Assembly: GCF_010977555.1 (NCBI RefSeq) | Contig: NZ_CP048815.1 | Span: 1,914,501 to 1,978,500, forward strand | DNA from: Caulobacter rhizosphaerae | GTDB taxonomy: Bacteria; Pseudomonadota; Alphaproteobacteria; Caulobacterales; Caulobacteraceae | Reading direction: 5' to 3' | DNA length: 64,000 bases | Shown: piece after piece, positions 44,883-52,070 of the stretch | Layout: each line of letters starts with the position of its first letter | Position numbering within the stretch: the first letter of the stretch is position 1 | The notes under the pieces: model-generated | The model's database searches: none | Told to the model about the DNA's origin: nothing | Seen by the model: the letters and a program-made list of their open reading frames with translations, nothing else | Made by a program: the position numbers and the translations under genes

Positions 44883-45398
44883 ATGGAAGCACGATCCGCG
44901 TTGTTCGCCTCGGTTCTGGCCGTTTTCGCCCTCGTGAGCGGACCGGTGTCGGCGGACGATTCCGGCGGCGGCGCGGGCGCGGGCGTCGCCAGCCCGGGCC
45001 GGACCTGCGAGGGCCGCCCGACGGGGGTTCGGCTCATCGTCCAGGTGGCGCGCCTGAAGTCCAGCCAGGGCGAGGTGGCGGTCACCGTCTACCCGTCCGA
45101 TCCCCGGCGGTTCCTGGCGCCGCACGGCAAGCTGATGCGGGTGCGCGCCAGGGCCGACGCGCCGGTGACCGAGGCCTGCTTCTACCTGCCCAAGCCGGAC
45201 GCCTACGCCGTGGCCGTCTATCACGACGCCAACGCCAACCGGGACTTCGACCGCAATACCGTCGGTCTGCCGGTCGAGGGTTTCGCCTTCTCCAACGACG
45301 CGCCCAGCAAGGTCGGCGCGCCGACGTTCCAGGCTGCGCGGTTCACGGTCCGGCCTGGCGACACGGTCCTGCGCGTGAAGATGCGCTACGTCCGCTGA
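44883..45398 (+). CDS. DUF2141-type exported protein
   Basis: An ATG at 44883 gives 171 residues. A signal peptide (ARSALFASVLAVFALVSGPVSA) is followed by a Gly-rich linker and a compact beta-sandwich: VRLIVQVARLKSSQGEVAVTVYPS, CFYLPKPDAYAVAVYHDANANRDFDRNTVGLPVEGFAFSND and FQAARFTVRPGD. HDxNxNxxxDxNxxGxPxEGxxFSND is the DUF2141 signature. Function unknown; it is divergent from the HIT gene and convergent with the phosphoesterase gene, their ends overlapping by 13 bp. Confidence 0.85.
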   Translation: MEARSALFASVLAVFALVSGPVSADDSGGGAGAGVASPGRTCEGRPTGVRLIVQVARLKSSQGEVAVTVYPSDPRRFLAPHGKLMRVRARADAPVTEACFYLPKPDAYAVAVYHDANANRDFDRNTVGLPVEGFAFSNDAPSKVGAPTFQAARFTVRPGDTVLRVKMRYVR

Positions 45399-46309
45399 AT
45401 CGCGGGCCGGCCGGCCTGGACCAGGACGTAGCGACCCAGTTCGCCCGTCTGGCCGGTGGCGGGATCCAACCCGCGGGCCACCAGCTTGACCTCGATGCCA
45501 CCCTGCGCCTGGCGGTCGATCTCGACCCCGTGCCAGCGCGCCGCCGGGTGGCCGCGTTCGCCCAGGGCCGAGGCGGAGGGCACGCCCAGCACGGGGATCG
45601 CCGCGCCGTCCGGTCCAGGCGCGGTGGACACCGTCGCTTCGTGGGCGTGGCCGTGCAGGATCAGGTCGGCGCCGTGGCGCGCCAGCAGGGCGCGCAGGGC
45701 GTCCTGGTCCTCCAGCGACTTGCGCCGGGCCACCGCGCCCGGAACCGGCGGGTGGTGGATCAGCAGCACTCGGAAGGCGTCGCCATAGGCCGGGTCGCCC
45801 AGCAGGGCGTCCAGCCGCTCCAGCTGCGCCTGGCCCAGGCGGCCGGTGGCCAGATGGGGGGCGGTCGGCACCGCCGAACACAGGTTGAACAGCGCTACGC
45901 CGTCGCGCAGCCGCACCTGGGGGAAGGTGGCTTCGCCATCGTCGCCCAGCCACGGGGTCCAGGCCGCGAACGAGTCGCCGTCCCGAGCGCCGACCAGGGC
46001 GTCGTGGTTGCCGGGGCTGACGGTGATGTCGCGGGCGGGGCCCAGGGCCTCCAGCCAGACGCGGGCCGCCTCGTACTCGGCCTGGGACGCGTAGTTCGTC
46101 AGGTCGCCGGTGATGGCGATGTGGTCCGGGGCGTGGGCTTTAAGGTCGGCGATCACGACCTCCAGCACCTCGGGCCGATGCTCCCGGTGCTTGCGCCGCC
46201 AGGCGATCCGGCTCAGCAGCCGCTTGGACAGCAGGTCCCGCCAGCCGAACGCGCCCTTGGGCGGCGGCAGGTGGAGGTCCGAGAGGTGGGCGAGGCGGAA
46301 TATCGACAA
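45386..46309 (-). CDS. Calcineurin-like metallophosphoesterase
   Basis: The 307-residue protein has the complete metallophosphoesterase motif series: LAHLSDLHLP (DxH), HIAITGDLTNYA (GDxxx), VSPGNHDALV (GNHD), VLLIHHPP (H) and LILHGHAHE (GHxH). No signal peptide is visible, so it is probably cytoplasmic or membrane-peripheral. Enzymes of this type hydrolyse phosphodiesters or phosphomonoesters, some on lipid-linked substrates such as UDP-diacylglucosamine. Its position inside the sphingolipid locus, divergent from the CDP-alcohol transferase across 75 bp, suggests a role in headgroup turnover, which is speculative. Confidence 0.85.
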   Translation of the reverse strand: MSIFRLAHLSDLHLPPPKGAFGWRDLLSKRLLSRIAWRRKHREHRPEVLEVVIADLKAHAPDHIAITGDLTNYASQAEYEAARVWLEALGPARDITVSPGNHDALVGARDGDSFAAWTPWLGDDGEATFPQVRLRDGVALFNLCSAVPTAPHLATGRLGQAQLERLDALLGDPAYGDAFRVLLIHHPPVPGAVARRKSLEDQDALRALLARHGADLILHGHAHEATVSTAPGPDGAAIPVLGVPSASALGERGHPAARWHGVEIDRQAQGGIEVKLVARGLDPATGQTGELGRYVLVQAGRPAIQRT

Positions 46310-46384
46310 GTTTGGTTCACGGATTCTGGCGGAAGGGGCCGAAGCTGCTTATCAATCGCGCCAGGTTTCAAGGGGTTGTCTATC

Positions 46385-47524
46385 GTGAGCGCGGAAAATC
46401 AGCCAAATGAGGCCGCCGGCCCGTCCGCCGTCACGGTCGGCCAGGCTAAAACCCGCCTCTGGGGCATGAGCTCCGCCGAGCGGTTGTCGCGAATCTACCG
46501 CCGCGTGGGCCTGGTCGAGGCCGGGCCCGAGACCGTGTTCATCGCCGGCGACGTCGTCGTGGTCGACGCCGGCTGGGTGTTCGACGAGTCGCTGATCAAG
46601 GCCCTGGCCGGACGCCCCGGCGTGGCCCTCGTCGACGAGACCGGCCGAGTGGTGGCCGTCAACGTCCCCGCCGCCCAAGCCCGCGAGGCGATTGTGCGGC
46701 TGGACACCGGCGAGGACGTCACCGCCCTGGCCGCCACCCGCCTGACGGCGCTGGAGCTGGGCTCGGCCTACAACAGCGCCCTGCGCAAGCGCGAGCCGCC
46801 GGTGCTGGAGCGCCTGACGCCCGAGACCCGCGTGGCGGTCGAGAAGCGCCTGTTCCAGGGCTCGTACAAGGGCGTCACCGACCTGGTGACCAAGTACGTC
46901 TGGCCCACGCCCGCCCGGATCGTCACCCGCTGGTGCGCCCTGGCGAAGATGACCCCCAACCAGGTGACCCTGATCGGCTTCCTGCTGGTGCTGGCCGCCT
47001 TCTGGCTGTTCTGGACCGGCCAGTGGGGCTGGGGCCTGGTCTGCGCCTGGATCATGACCTTCCTCGACACCGTCGACGGCAAGCTGGCGCGGGTGACCCT
47101 GACCTCGTCCAAGTGGGGCAACGTCTTCGACCACGGCATCGACCTGGTCCATCCGCCGTTCTGGTGGTGGGCCTGGTATGTCGGCGTGGGCGCGGTGGGC
47201 TTGACCATGCCGCATGGCCCGCTGGCCCTGGCGATCATCGTCGGCGGCTATGTGCTGCAGCGGGTGGAGGAGGGGATCTTCCTGGCCCTGTTCAAGGTCG
47301 AGATGCACGCCTGGCGGCCGTTCGACAGCTTCTTCCGGCTGATCACCGCCCGCCGCAACCCCAACCTGATCCTGCTGACCCTTGCGGTTCTGGCGGGCCG
47401 TCCCGACATCGGGTTCCTGGCGGTGGCGGTCTGGACGGCGATCTGCCTGGTCGTGCACGCCGCGCAGATCCTGCAAGCCCTGGGGGCTCCGAAGGGGGCC
47501 GTCGTTTCCTGGTTGTCGCGCTGA
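46385..47524 (+). CDS. cpgA: CDP-alcohol phosphatidyltransferase of ceramide phosphoglycerate synthesis
   Basis: A GTG at 46385 gives 379 residues. The C-terminal domain has the full CDP-alcohol transferase motif DTVDGKLAR (Asp228) followed at the right spacing by G...DHGID, between hydrophobic helices. The N-terminal 150 residues resemble the second half of a nucleotidyltransferase domain (ETVFIAGDVVVVDAGWVFDESLIKALAG) but lack the GxGxR loop, so they are probably regulatory or structural. Position just upstream of the lipid kinase and CpgC-like genes and of divergent spt matches cpgA of C. crescentus, needed for ceramide (poly)phosphoglycerate. It would transfer phosphoglycerate from CDP-glycerate onto the lipid, an inference. 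The next start overlaps its stop (TGATG). Confidence 0.78.
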   Translation: MSAENQPNEAAGPSAVTVGQAKTRLWGMSSAERLSRIYRRVGLVEAGPETVFIAGDVVVVDAGWVFDESLIKALAGRPGVALVDETGRVVAVNVPAAQAREAIVRLDTGEDVTALAATRLTALELGSAYNSALRKREPPVLERLTPETRVAVEKRLFQGSYKGVTDLVTKYVWPTPARIVTRWCALAKMTPNQVTLIGFLLVLAAFWLFWTGQWGWGLVCAWIMTFLDTVDGKLARVTLTSSKWGNVFDHGIDLVHPPFWWWAWYVGVGAVGLTMPHGPLALAIIVGGYVLQRVEEGIFLALFKVEMHAWRPFDSFFRLITARRNPNLILLTLAVLAGRPDIGFLAVAVWTAICLVVHAAQILQALGAPKGAVVSWLSR

Positions 47525-48450
47525 TGCGAGTGGGCGTCGTCCGCAATCCGATGAGCCACGCCAATATCGGGCGGTCCGAGCCTGATGGGCCCGGCCAGAC
47601 GCCCGACGCGGTGCTGCTGGTCGAGCCCGCCACGCCCGAGGCGCTGGAACAGGACCTGCAGGCCTTCGCCCAGTGCGGCGTGAAGATGCTGGTCATCGAC
47701 GGCGGCGACGGCACCATCCGCGACGTGCTCAGCCGCGCGGCCACCATCTTCGGCGAGGCCATGCCGCTGATCGCCCTGATCCCGTCGGGCAAGACCAACG
47801 TCCTGGCCATCGACCTGGGCGTGCCGCGCGACTGGACCCTGGCCAAGGCCCTGGCCGCCGCCCGGTCCGAGACCGCGGTGATCAAGCACCGCGCGCCGCT
47901 GGAGGTGCGCTGGGACGACGGGCGGCCCAGCCTGCGCGGTTTCGTGTTCGGCCTGGGCGCCTTCGTGCGCGCCACCAGCCTGGCCCAGACCGTCCACAAG
48001 ACCGGCGCCTTCCACAGCATCGCCGTGGCCATGAGCGTGCTGGGCGCGCTGGTCGGTACGGTTATGGGCGGCAAGCGCGACCAGTGGCGGGCCGGCGTGC
48101 CGCTGTGCCTGGCGATCGACGGCGAGGAGACCCGCACGGCCGACCGCTTCCTGGTCCTGGCCACCACGCTCAAGCGGCTGCCGTTCGGGGTCAAGCCGTT
48201 CGGCCCGCCGCGCGAAGGGCTGAAGTTCCTGGACGTCGACGCCCCGCCCCGAGGCCTGCCGGGGGCCTTTCCGGCCCTGGTGGCCGGCAAGGAGTCGGCC
48301 TGGTCGGGCCGGCGCGGTTATCGGCGCGGCGACGCCTCGCGGCTGCGGATCACCACGAACCAGCCCCTGGTGGTCGACGGCGACGTCTATGACGGCGCGG
48401 GCGGGGTGACCGTGGTGCTGGGGCCGACCCTGCGGTTCCTGGCGGGATGA
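47524..48450 (+). CDS. cpgB: Ceramide kinase-like lipid kinase (diacylglycerol-kinase family)
   Basis: The 308-residue protein has the DAGK catalytic fold: RNPMSHAN at the N-terminus, the nucleotide-binding GGDGTIRDVLS motif at residues 60-70, IALIPSGKTNVLA, and LVVDGDVYDGAGGVTVVLGP at the C-terminus. In C. crescentus the middle gene of the cpgABC set encodes a ceramide kinase, and the order here is the same. It would phosphorylate ceramide to ceramide 1-phosphate, the acceptor for phosphoglycerate. The ATG overlaps the previous stop and its own stop overlaps the next start (ATGA at 48447-48450), so the three are tightly coupled. Confidence 0.82.
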   Translation: MRVGVVRNPMSHANIGRSEPDGPGQTPDAVLLVEPATPEALEQDLQAFAQCGVKMLVIDGGDGTIRDVLSRAATIFGEAMPLIALIPSGKTNVLAIDLGVPRDWTLAKALAAARSETAVIKHRAPLEVRWDDGRPSLRGFVFGLGAFVRATSLAQTVHKTGAFHSIAVAMSVLGALVGTVMGGKRDQWRAGVPLCLAIDGEETRTADRFLVLATTLKRLPFGVKPFGPPREGLKFLDVDAPPRGLPGAFPALVAGKESAWSGRRGYRRGDASRLRITTNQPLVVDGDVYDGAGGVTVVLGPTLRFLAG

Positions 48451-49385
48451 GCGGGGCTGTCGCCAGCCTGGTGGGCGAGGAACTGCTGGCGCCCGCCCCG
48501 CCTCAGGCCGTGGCCCTGGCGACCCGGCTGCTGGACCGGTTCGAGGCGCCGCTGGCGGTGCTGTTCTACGGCTCGATCCTGCGCACCGGCGATTTGGACG
48601 GGGTGCTGGACTTCTACGTCCTGACCGAAGGCGTGCGCCCGGGCCTGAGGGGCCTGGCCACGCGGCTGCTGTGGCCCGATGTCAGCTATCACGAGCTGGA
48701 GCTGGACGGCCAGGTGCTGCGGGCCAAGGTGGCCACCATGACCCTGGCCCAGTTCCAGGCGGCGACACGGGGGCGGGGGATCGACACCACGATCTGGGCC
48801 CGCTTCGTCCAGCCCGCCGGCCTGGTCTGGAGCGCCAGTCCGGCCGTGGCTGGCCAGGTGGTCGAGGCCGTGGCCGACGCGGCCCGCACCGCAGCCCGCT
48901 TCGCCGCGGCCCTGGGGCCCTCGGAAGGACCGCCGGCGGCCTACTGGTCGGCCTTGTTCCAGGAGACCTACGCGGCCGAATTCCGGGTCGAGAAGGGCGG
49001 GCGCGAGCGCTCGATCCTGGCCTTCGACGTCGCCCGCTACCACCGCTTGCTGGTCGCCTGCTGGCGGGAGGACGGCCTGCTGGACCTGGAGGCCGGCGAC
49101 TCGGTCCGGCCTGCCCTGGACCCGGCTGAACGCCGGCGGATCCAGGCCGCCTGGCGCCTGCGCCGGCGGATGGGGCGGCCGCTGAACTACGCCCGCCTGG
49201 TCAAGGCGGCCTTCACCTTCGACGGCGCGGCGCGCTACGCCGCCTGGAAGATCGAGCGCCACACCGGCATGGCCGTGGCCCTCACGCCCTGGCGCGAACG
49301 TCACCCGGTGCTGGCGGCTCCGGGGGTGCTGTGGCGACTATGGCGACAGCGCGAGGCGCGGGATGGGGTCAAGAAAAGCGTTTAG
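48447..49385 (+). CDS. cpgC: CpgC-like protein with a nucleotidyltransferase-type N-terminus
   Basis: The 312-residue protein opens with APLAVLFYGSILRTGDLDGV at residues about 34-52, which resembles the GS...DxD pattern of the polymerase-beta nucleotidyltransferase superfamily, followed by LDFYVLTE. The rest is helical and ends with LTPWRERHPVL and a basic tail; I know no domain there. It is the third gene of a coupled trio that corresponds to cpgABC of C. crescentus, where loss of each member blocks ceramide phosphoglycerate formation. The chemistry of this component cannot be read from the sequence. Confidence 0.68.
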   Translation: MSGAVASLVGEELLAPAPPQAVALATRLLDRFEAPLAVLFYGSILRTGDLDGVLDFYVLTEGVRPGLRGLATRLLWPDVSYHELELDGQVLRAKVATMTLAQFQAATRGRGIDTTIWARFVQPAGLVWSASPAVAGQVVEAVADAARTAARFAAALGPSEGPPAAYWSALFQETYAAEFRVEKGGRERSILAFDVARYHRLLVACWREDGLLDLEAGDSVRPALDPAERRRIQAAWRLRRRMGRPLNYARLVKAAFTFDGAARYAAWKIERHTGMAVALTPWRERHPVLAAPGVLWRLWRQREARDGVKKSV

Positions 49386-49389
49386 GGAC

Positions 49390-49468
49390 GGGGACACGCC
49401 CTTGCGGCGTGTCCCCATTTCCAGGCTCCGTGAATGCTGATGGGGACAGGCCGCGAGGGCGTGTCCCC
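49390..49468. repeat. Two GGGGACACGC hairpin repeats
   Basis: The first copy (49390-49416) has perfect 11-bp arms GGGGACACGCC/GGCGTGTCCCC around CTTGC. The second (49442-49468) has GGGGACAGGCC and GGGCGTGTCCCC around GCGA with one or two mismatches. A third copy occurs at 59457-59482, so this is a dispersed hairpin family, here placed between convergent cpgC and spt. Confidence 0.75.
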
Positions 49469-49479
49469 GCCAAAAAGGA

Positions 49480-49507
49480 AAAGGCCCGAGGTTTCCCTCG
49501 GGCCTTT
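49480..49507. terminator. Bidirectional rho-independent terminator between cpgC and spt
   Basis: AAAGGCCCGAGG, loop TTTC and CCTCGGGCCTTT form a 12-bp stem flanked by A-rich sequence on the left and T-rich on the right, so it can act on both the rightward cpg unit and the leftward spt unit (spt stop at 49535). Confidence 0.8.
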
Positions 49508-49534
49508 CGCGTTTCAGGCGCTTGAACGTTCGAC

Positions 49535-50752
49535 CTAGGCCGAGACGCGCTTCAGCGGGGCTTCGATCAGGCCCATGGCCACGCCGATCTCGGCGAACAC
49601 GGCCAGCACCTGATCGATCTGCTGCTCGCTGTGGGCGGCGCTGACGCTGGTGCGCAGCAGCGGGCGGCTGTCCGGCGTGGCCGGCGGCAGGGCCAGGTTC
49701 AGATAGACGCCGTTCTGCAGCAGGGCGTTCCACATGCCGATCGCGCGCTCGGTGTCGGGCATGGTGATGGCCACGATCGGGCTGGAGGTCGGGCCGGTCA
49801 TGAAGCCCATGGCCGAAAGGCCGTCGTACAGGCGGCGGGCGTTGGCCATCAGCTTGTGGCGCAGCTCGGGCTGCTCTTCCAGGCGGCGCAGGGCGGTCAC
49901 GGTCGAGGAGACCACGGCCGGCGGCAGCGAGGCGGTGAACATGTACGGACGGCAGGTGACGCGCATGACGTCGAAGTCGTCCATGTCCGAGACGCAGAAG
50001 CCGCCGATGGCGCCCAGGCTCTTGGAGAAGGTGCCGACCACGAAGTCGACGTCGTCCTCGACGCCTGCCAGCTCGGCCAGGCCGCGGCCATGTTCGCCCA
50101 GCACGCCCATCGAGTGAGCTTCGTCGACCAGCAGGTAGCCGCCCAGCTCGCGCTTCACGGCGGCGATTTCCTTCAGCGGCGCGGTGTCGCCGATCATCGA
50201 ATAGATGCCTTCGACGACGATCAGGCGCTCGCCCGGAACGTCCTTCATGCGGCGCAGGCGCTTGTATAGGTCTTCCGGATCGTTGTGGCGGAAGCGGATG
50301 ACCTCGGCGTGGCCCAGGCGCGCGCCGTCATAGATCGAGGCGTGGCTGTCGGCGTCCAGGATCAGGTGGTCGCCGCGGCCGACCAGCGTCGACAGCACGC
50401 CCAGATTGGCCTGGTAGCCGGTGGTGAACACCATGGCGTGCTTGCGCTTGTAGAACTTGGCCAGGGCTTCCTCGAGCTCGACGTGCGCTTCGAAGCTGCC
50501 GTTGGCGATGCGCGAGCCGGTGGTGCCCGTGCCGCGTTCCTGAACCGCCTTGACCGACGAGGCGATCGCCTGCTCGTCGAAGGTCAGGCCCAGATAGTTG
50601 TTGGTGCCTAGCAGGATCGTCCGCTTGCCGTTGATCACGCCTTCGGTGGGCGAGACGACGGCGTCGAAGCGCACGCTGAAGGGATCGGCGCCGGCTTGCC
50701 GGATCGCGTTATACGCGTCGCGATACGCGAGGTGCTTGTCGAACAGCCCCAT
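49535..50752 (-). CDS. spt: Serine palmitoyltransferase
   Basis: The 405-residue protein is an alpha-oxoamine synthase: LLGTNNYLGLTFDEQ, GTGTTGSRIANGSFEAHVELEE, FTTGYQANLGVLSTL, DSHASIYDGARLG, YLLVDEAHSMGVLGEHGRG, and the PLP lysine in TFSKSLGAIGG (Lys244). It condenses serine with a fatty acyl-ACP or acyl-CoA to 3-ketosphinganine, the first step of sphingolipid synthesis. A dedicated ACP gene lies 3 bp upstream, and reductase, ligase and ceramide synthase genes are close by, which separates it from related enzymes such as KBL or BioF. It is the last gene of a seven-gene leftward unit. Confidence 0.92.
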   Translation of the reverse strand: MGLFDKHLAYRDAYNAIRQAGADPFSVRFDAVVSPTEGVINGKRTILLGTNNYLGLTFDEQAIASSVKAVQERGTGTTGSRIANGSFEAHVELEEALAKFYKRKHAMVFTTGYQANLGVLSTLVGRGDHLILDADSHASIYDGARLGHAEVIRFRHNDPEDLYKRLRRMKDVPGERLIVVEGIYSMIGDTAPLKEIAAVKRELGGYLLVDEAHSMGVLGEHGRGLAELAGVEDDVDFVVGTFSKSLGAIGGFCVSDMDDFDVMRVTCRPYMFTASLPPAVVSSTVTALRRLEEQPELRHKLMANARRLYDGLSAMGFMTGPTSSPIVAITMPDTERAIGMWNALLQNGVYLNLALPPATPDSRPLLRTSVSAAHSEQQIDQVLAVFAEIGVAMGLIEAPLKRVSA

Positions 50753-50755
50753 GGC

Positions 50756-51007
50756 TTAGGCCCTATTCCGTAGGTCTTTAATCAGGGAGGCCAAGTCTCC
50801 GGCGGTTTCCACCGAAGCCAGGCGATCCAGAGGAATGGAGATGTCGAAGGTGTCTTCGAGCTCCATGATGATGTTCATCAAGGCCAAGGAATCGACGGCC
50901 AGATCGCGGCCAATATGGGTGTCGTTAGTCACATCGACAGAGCGCCCGAGCACCTTGCTCGTAGCCAAGCCGATTTCACGTAAAGTGAGATCCGTAACAG
51001 CTTCCAT
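50756..51007 (-). CDS. acp: Dedicated acyl carrier protein for sphingolipid synthesis
   Basis: The ATG at 51007 gives 83 residues with the phosphopantetheine site DLAVDSLALM (Ser40) and acidic helices typical of ACPs; a TTG at 51031 would lengthen it by eight residues. It sits between cerR and spt, 3 bp from spt. The C. crescentus counterpart (CC_1163) is needed for ceramide synthesis and probably presents the acyl chain to serine palmitoyltransferase, loaded by the acyl-ACP ligase encoded two genes upstream. A 79-bp gap before it is the longest in the unit and could hold an internal promoter. Confidence 0.88.
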   Translation of the reverse strand: MEAVTDLTLREIGLATSKVLGRSVDVTNDTHIGRDLAVDSLALMNIIMELEDTFDISIPLDRLASVETAGDLASLIKDLRNRA

Positions 51008-51086
51008 CGACGCGACGATATCCCCGACCAAGGTCCTACATAACCGAATTGTAACAGCCGTCTCGACCGAAAATCGCCGGATTCGA

Positions 51087-52070
51087 CTATTTCCGAGACT
51101 TTTTATCCTTCAACCAGCCTTCCGAACGATACCAGCGCACGCTTTGCGCGAATCCCGCCTGGAGAGAGTAACTCACCGGCGGAAAGTCCGGAATCGGATC
51201 GTTGCTAGATAGGCCCCAATCGGCGTGAAGCAACTCCCGAGCCTTGCCCGGGGTGAGAATTGTGTCCTTCCCGGTGACGAATGAAGCCCATTTTGACAGC
51301 ACCGCCAAAGCCTTGATCGCGCCCGAGGGGACCCGCACCAGCCTTGGCGACCTGCCGACCGCCTTGGACGCGGTCTGCATGAGTTCGACCCAGCCATAAC
51401 CCTCCGGACGGTTGTCGGACAAGCTGAGCAACCCGGGGCGCGGCGTTTTGACCAGGGCCGCGATCTTCGCCGCGGCGTCGTCGACATGGATCCAGGCCAT
51501 GCGGGTTTTTGGGCTCAAAACCGGTAAAAACGCCGATTCCGAAGCCATTTTGAACAGTCTGAGGGTCTCGACATCGCCCGGTCCGTAGATGGCCGGCGGG
51601 CGAATGATGGTCAGATCACCGCCAAAAATCTCGCGAGCTGCGTCTTCTCCGCCACGCTTGCTGCCGGCGTAGTCGGACAATTCCGGCTCGCGCGCGGCCA
51701 GGCTGGAGATCAGGATGAGTCGCGCCCCGGCTGTCCTGGCCGCCTGGGCGACTCGCCGCGAGCCCTCGACATTGGCCCGGTCGAAGGCGGCGCGGTCCCG
51801 CGCCTTGATCAGGCCCGCCACGTGGACGACGGTCTGGGCGCCGTCGCAGAGCGTGGCCAGGGCGCCGGCGTTGGCCAGGTCGCCGATCACCAGCTGCGGT
51901 TCGAGGCCCGCCCAGGCCGGGTCGGTGATGTCGCGCCGGGCCAGGACCCGGACGGTCCAGCCTTGCTCGGCCAGGACCCTGACGAGACGGCGGCCCAGGA
52001 AGCCCGTGGCGCCGGTGACGGCGACCACCGGACCGGCCCGGGCGTCGATCACGTCAGGGACGCTCGCCAT
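51087..52070 (-). CDS. cerR: Ceramide reductase (atypical SDR/NAD-epimerase family)
   Basis: The ATG at 52070 gives 327 residues: Rossmann motif TGATGFLGRR (residues 19-28), LARRDITDP, VIGDLANAGALATLCDGAQTVVHVAG, the catalytic YxxxK in DYAGSKRGGE, and RPPAIYGPGD. It matches CerR (CC_1164), which reduces the keto group of the long-chain base in bacterial ceramide synthesis. CerR was reported as periplasmic in C. crescentus; I see no ordinary signal peptide from this start. The upstream in-frame stretch to 52277 is antisense-like and overlaps the ligase gene, so it is not used. It overlaps the ligase 3' end by 17 bp. Confidence 0.85.
   Translation of the reverse strand: MASVPDVIDARAGPVVAVTGATGFLGRRLVRVLAEQGWTVRVLARRDITDPAWAGLEPQLVIGDLANAGALATLCDGAQTVVHVAGLIKARDRAAFDRANVEGSRRVAQAARTAGARLILISSLAAREPELSDYAGSKRGGEDAAREIFGGDLTIIRPPAIYGPGDVETLRLFKMASESAFLPVLSPKTRMAWIHVDDAAAKIAALVKTPRPGLLSLSDNRPEGYGWVELMQTASKAVGRSPRLVRVPSGAIKALAVLSKWASFVTGKDTILTPGKARELLHADWGLSSNDPIPDFPPVSYSLQAGFAQSVRWYRSEGWLKDKKSRK

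Noticed and set aside
49331..49525. 64-codon frame after the CpgC-like gene
   Set aside because: It lies over hairpin repeats and a terminator with no ribosome binding site.
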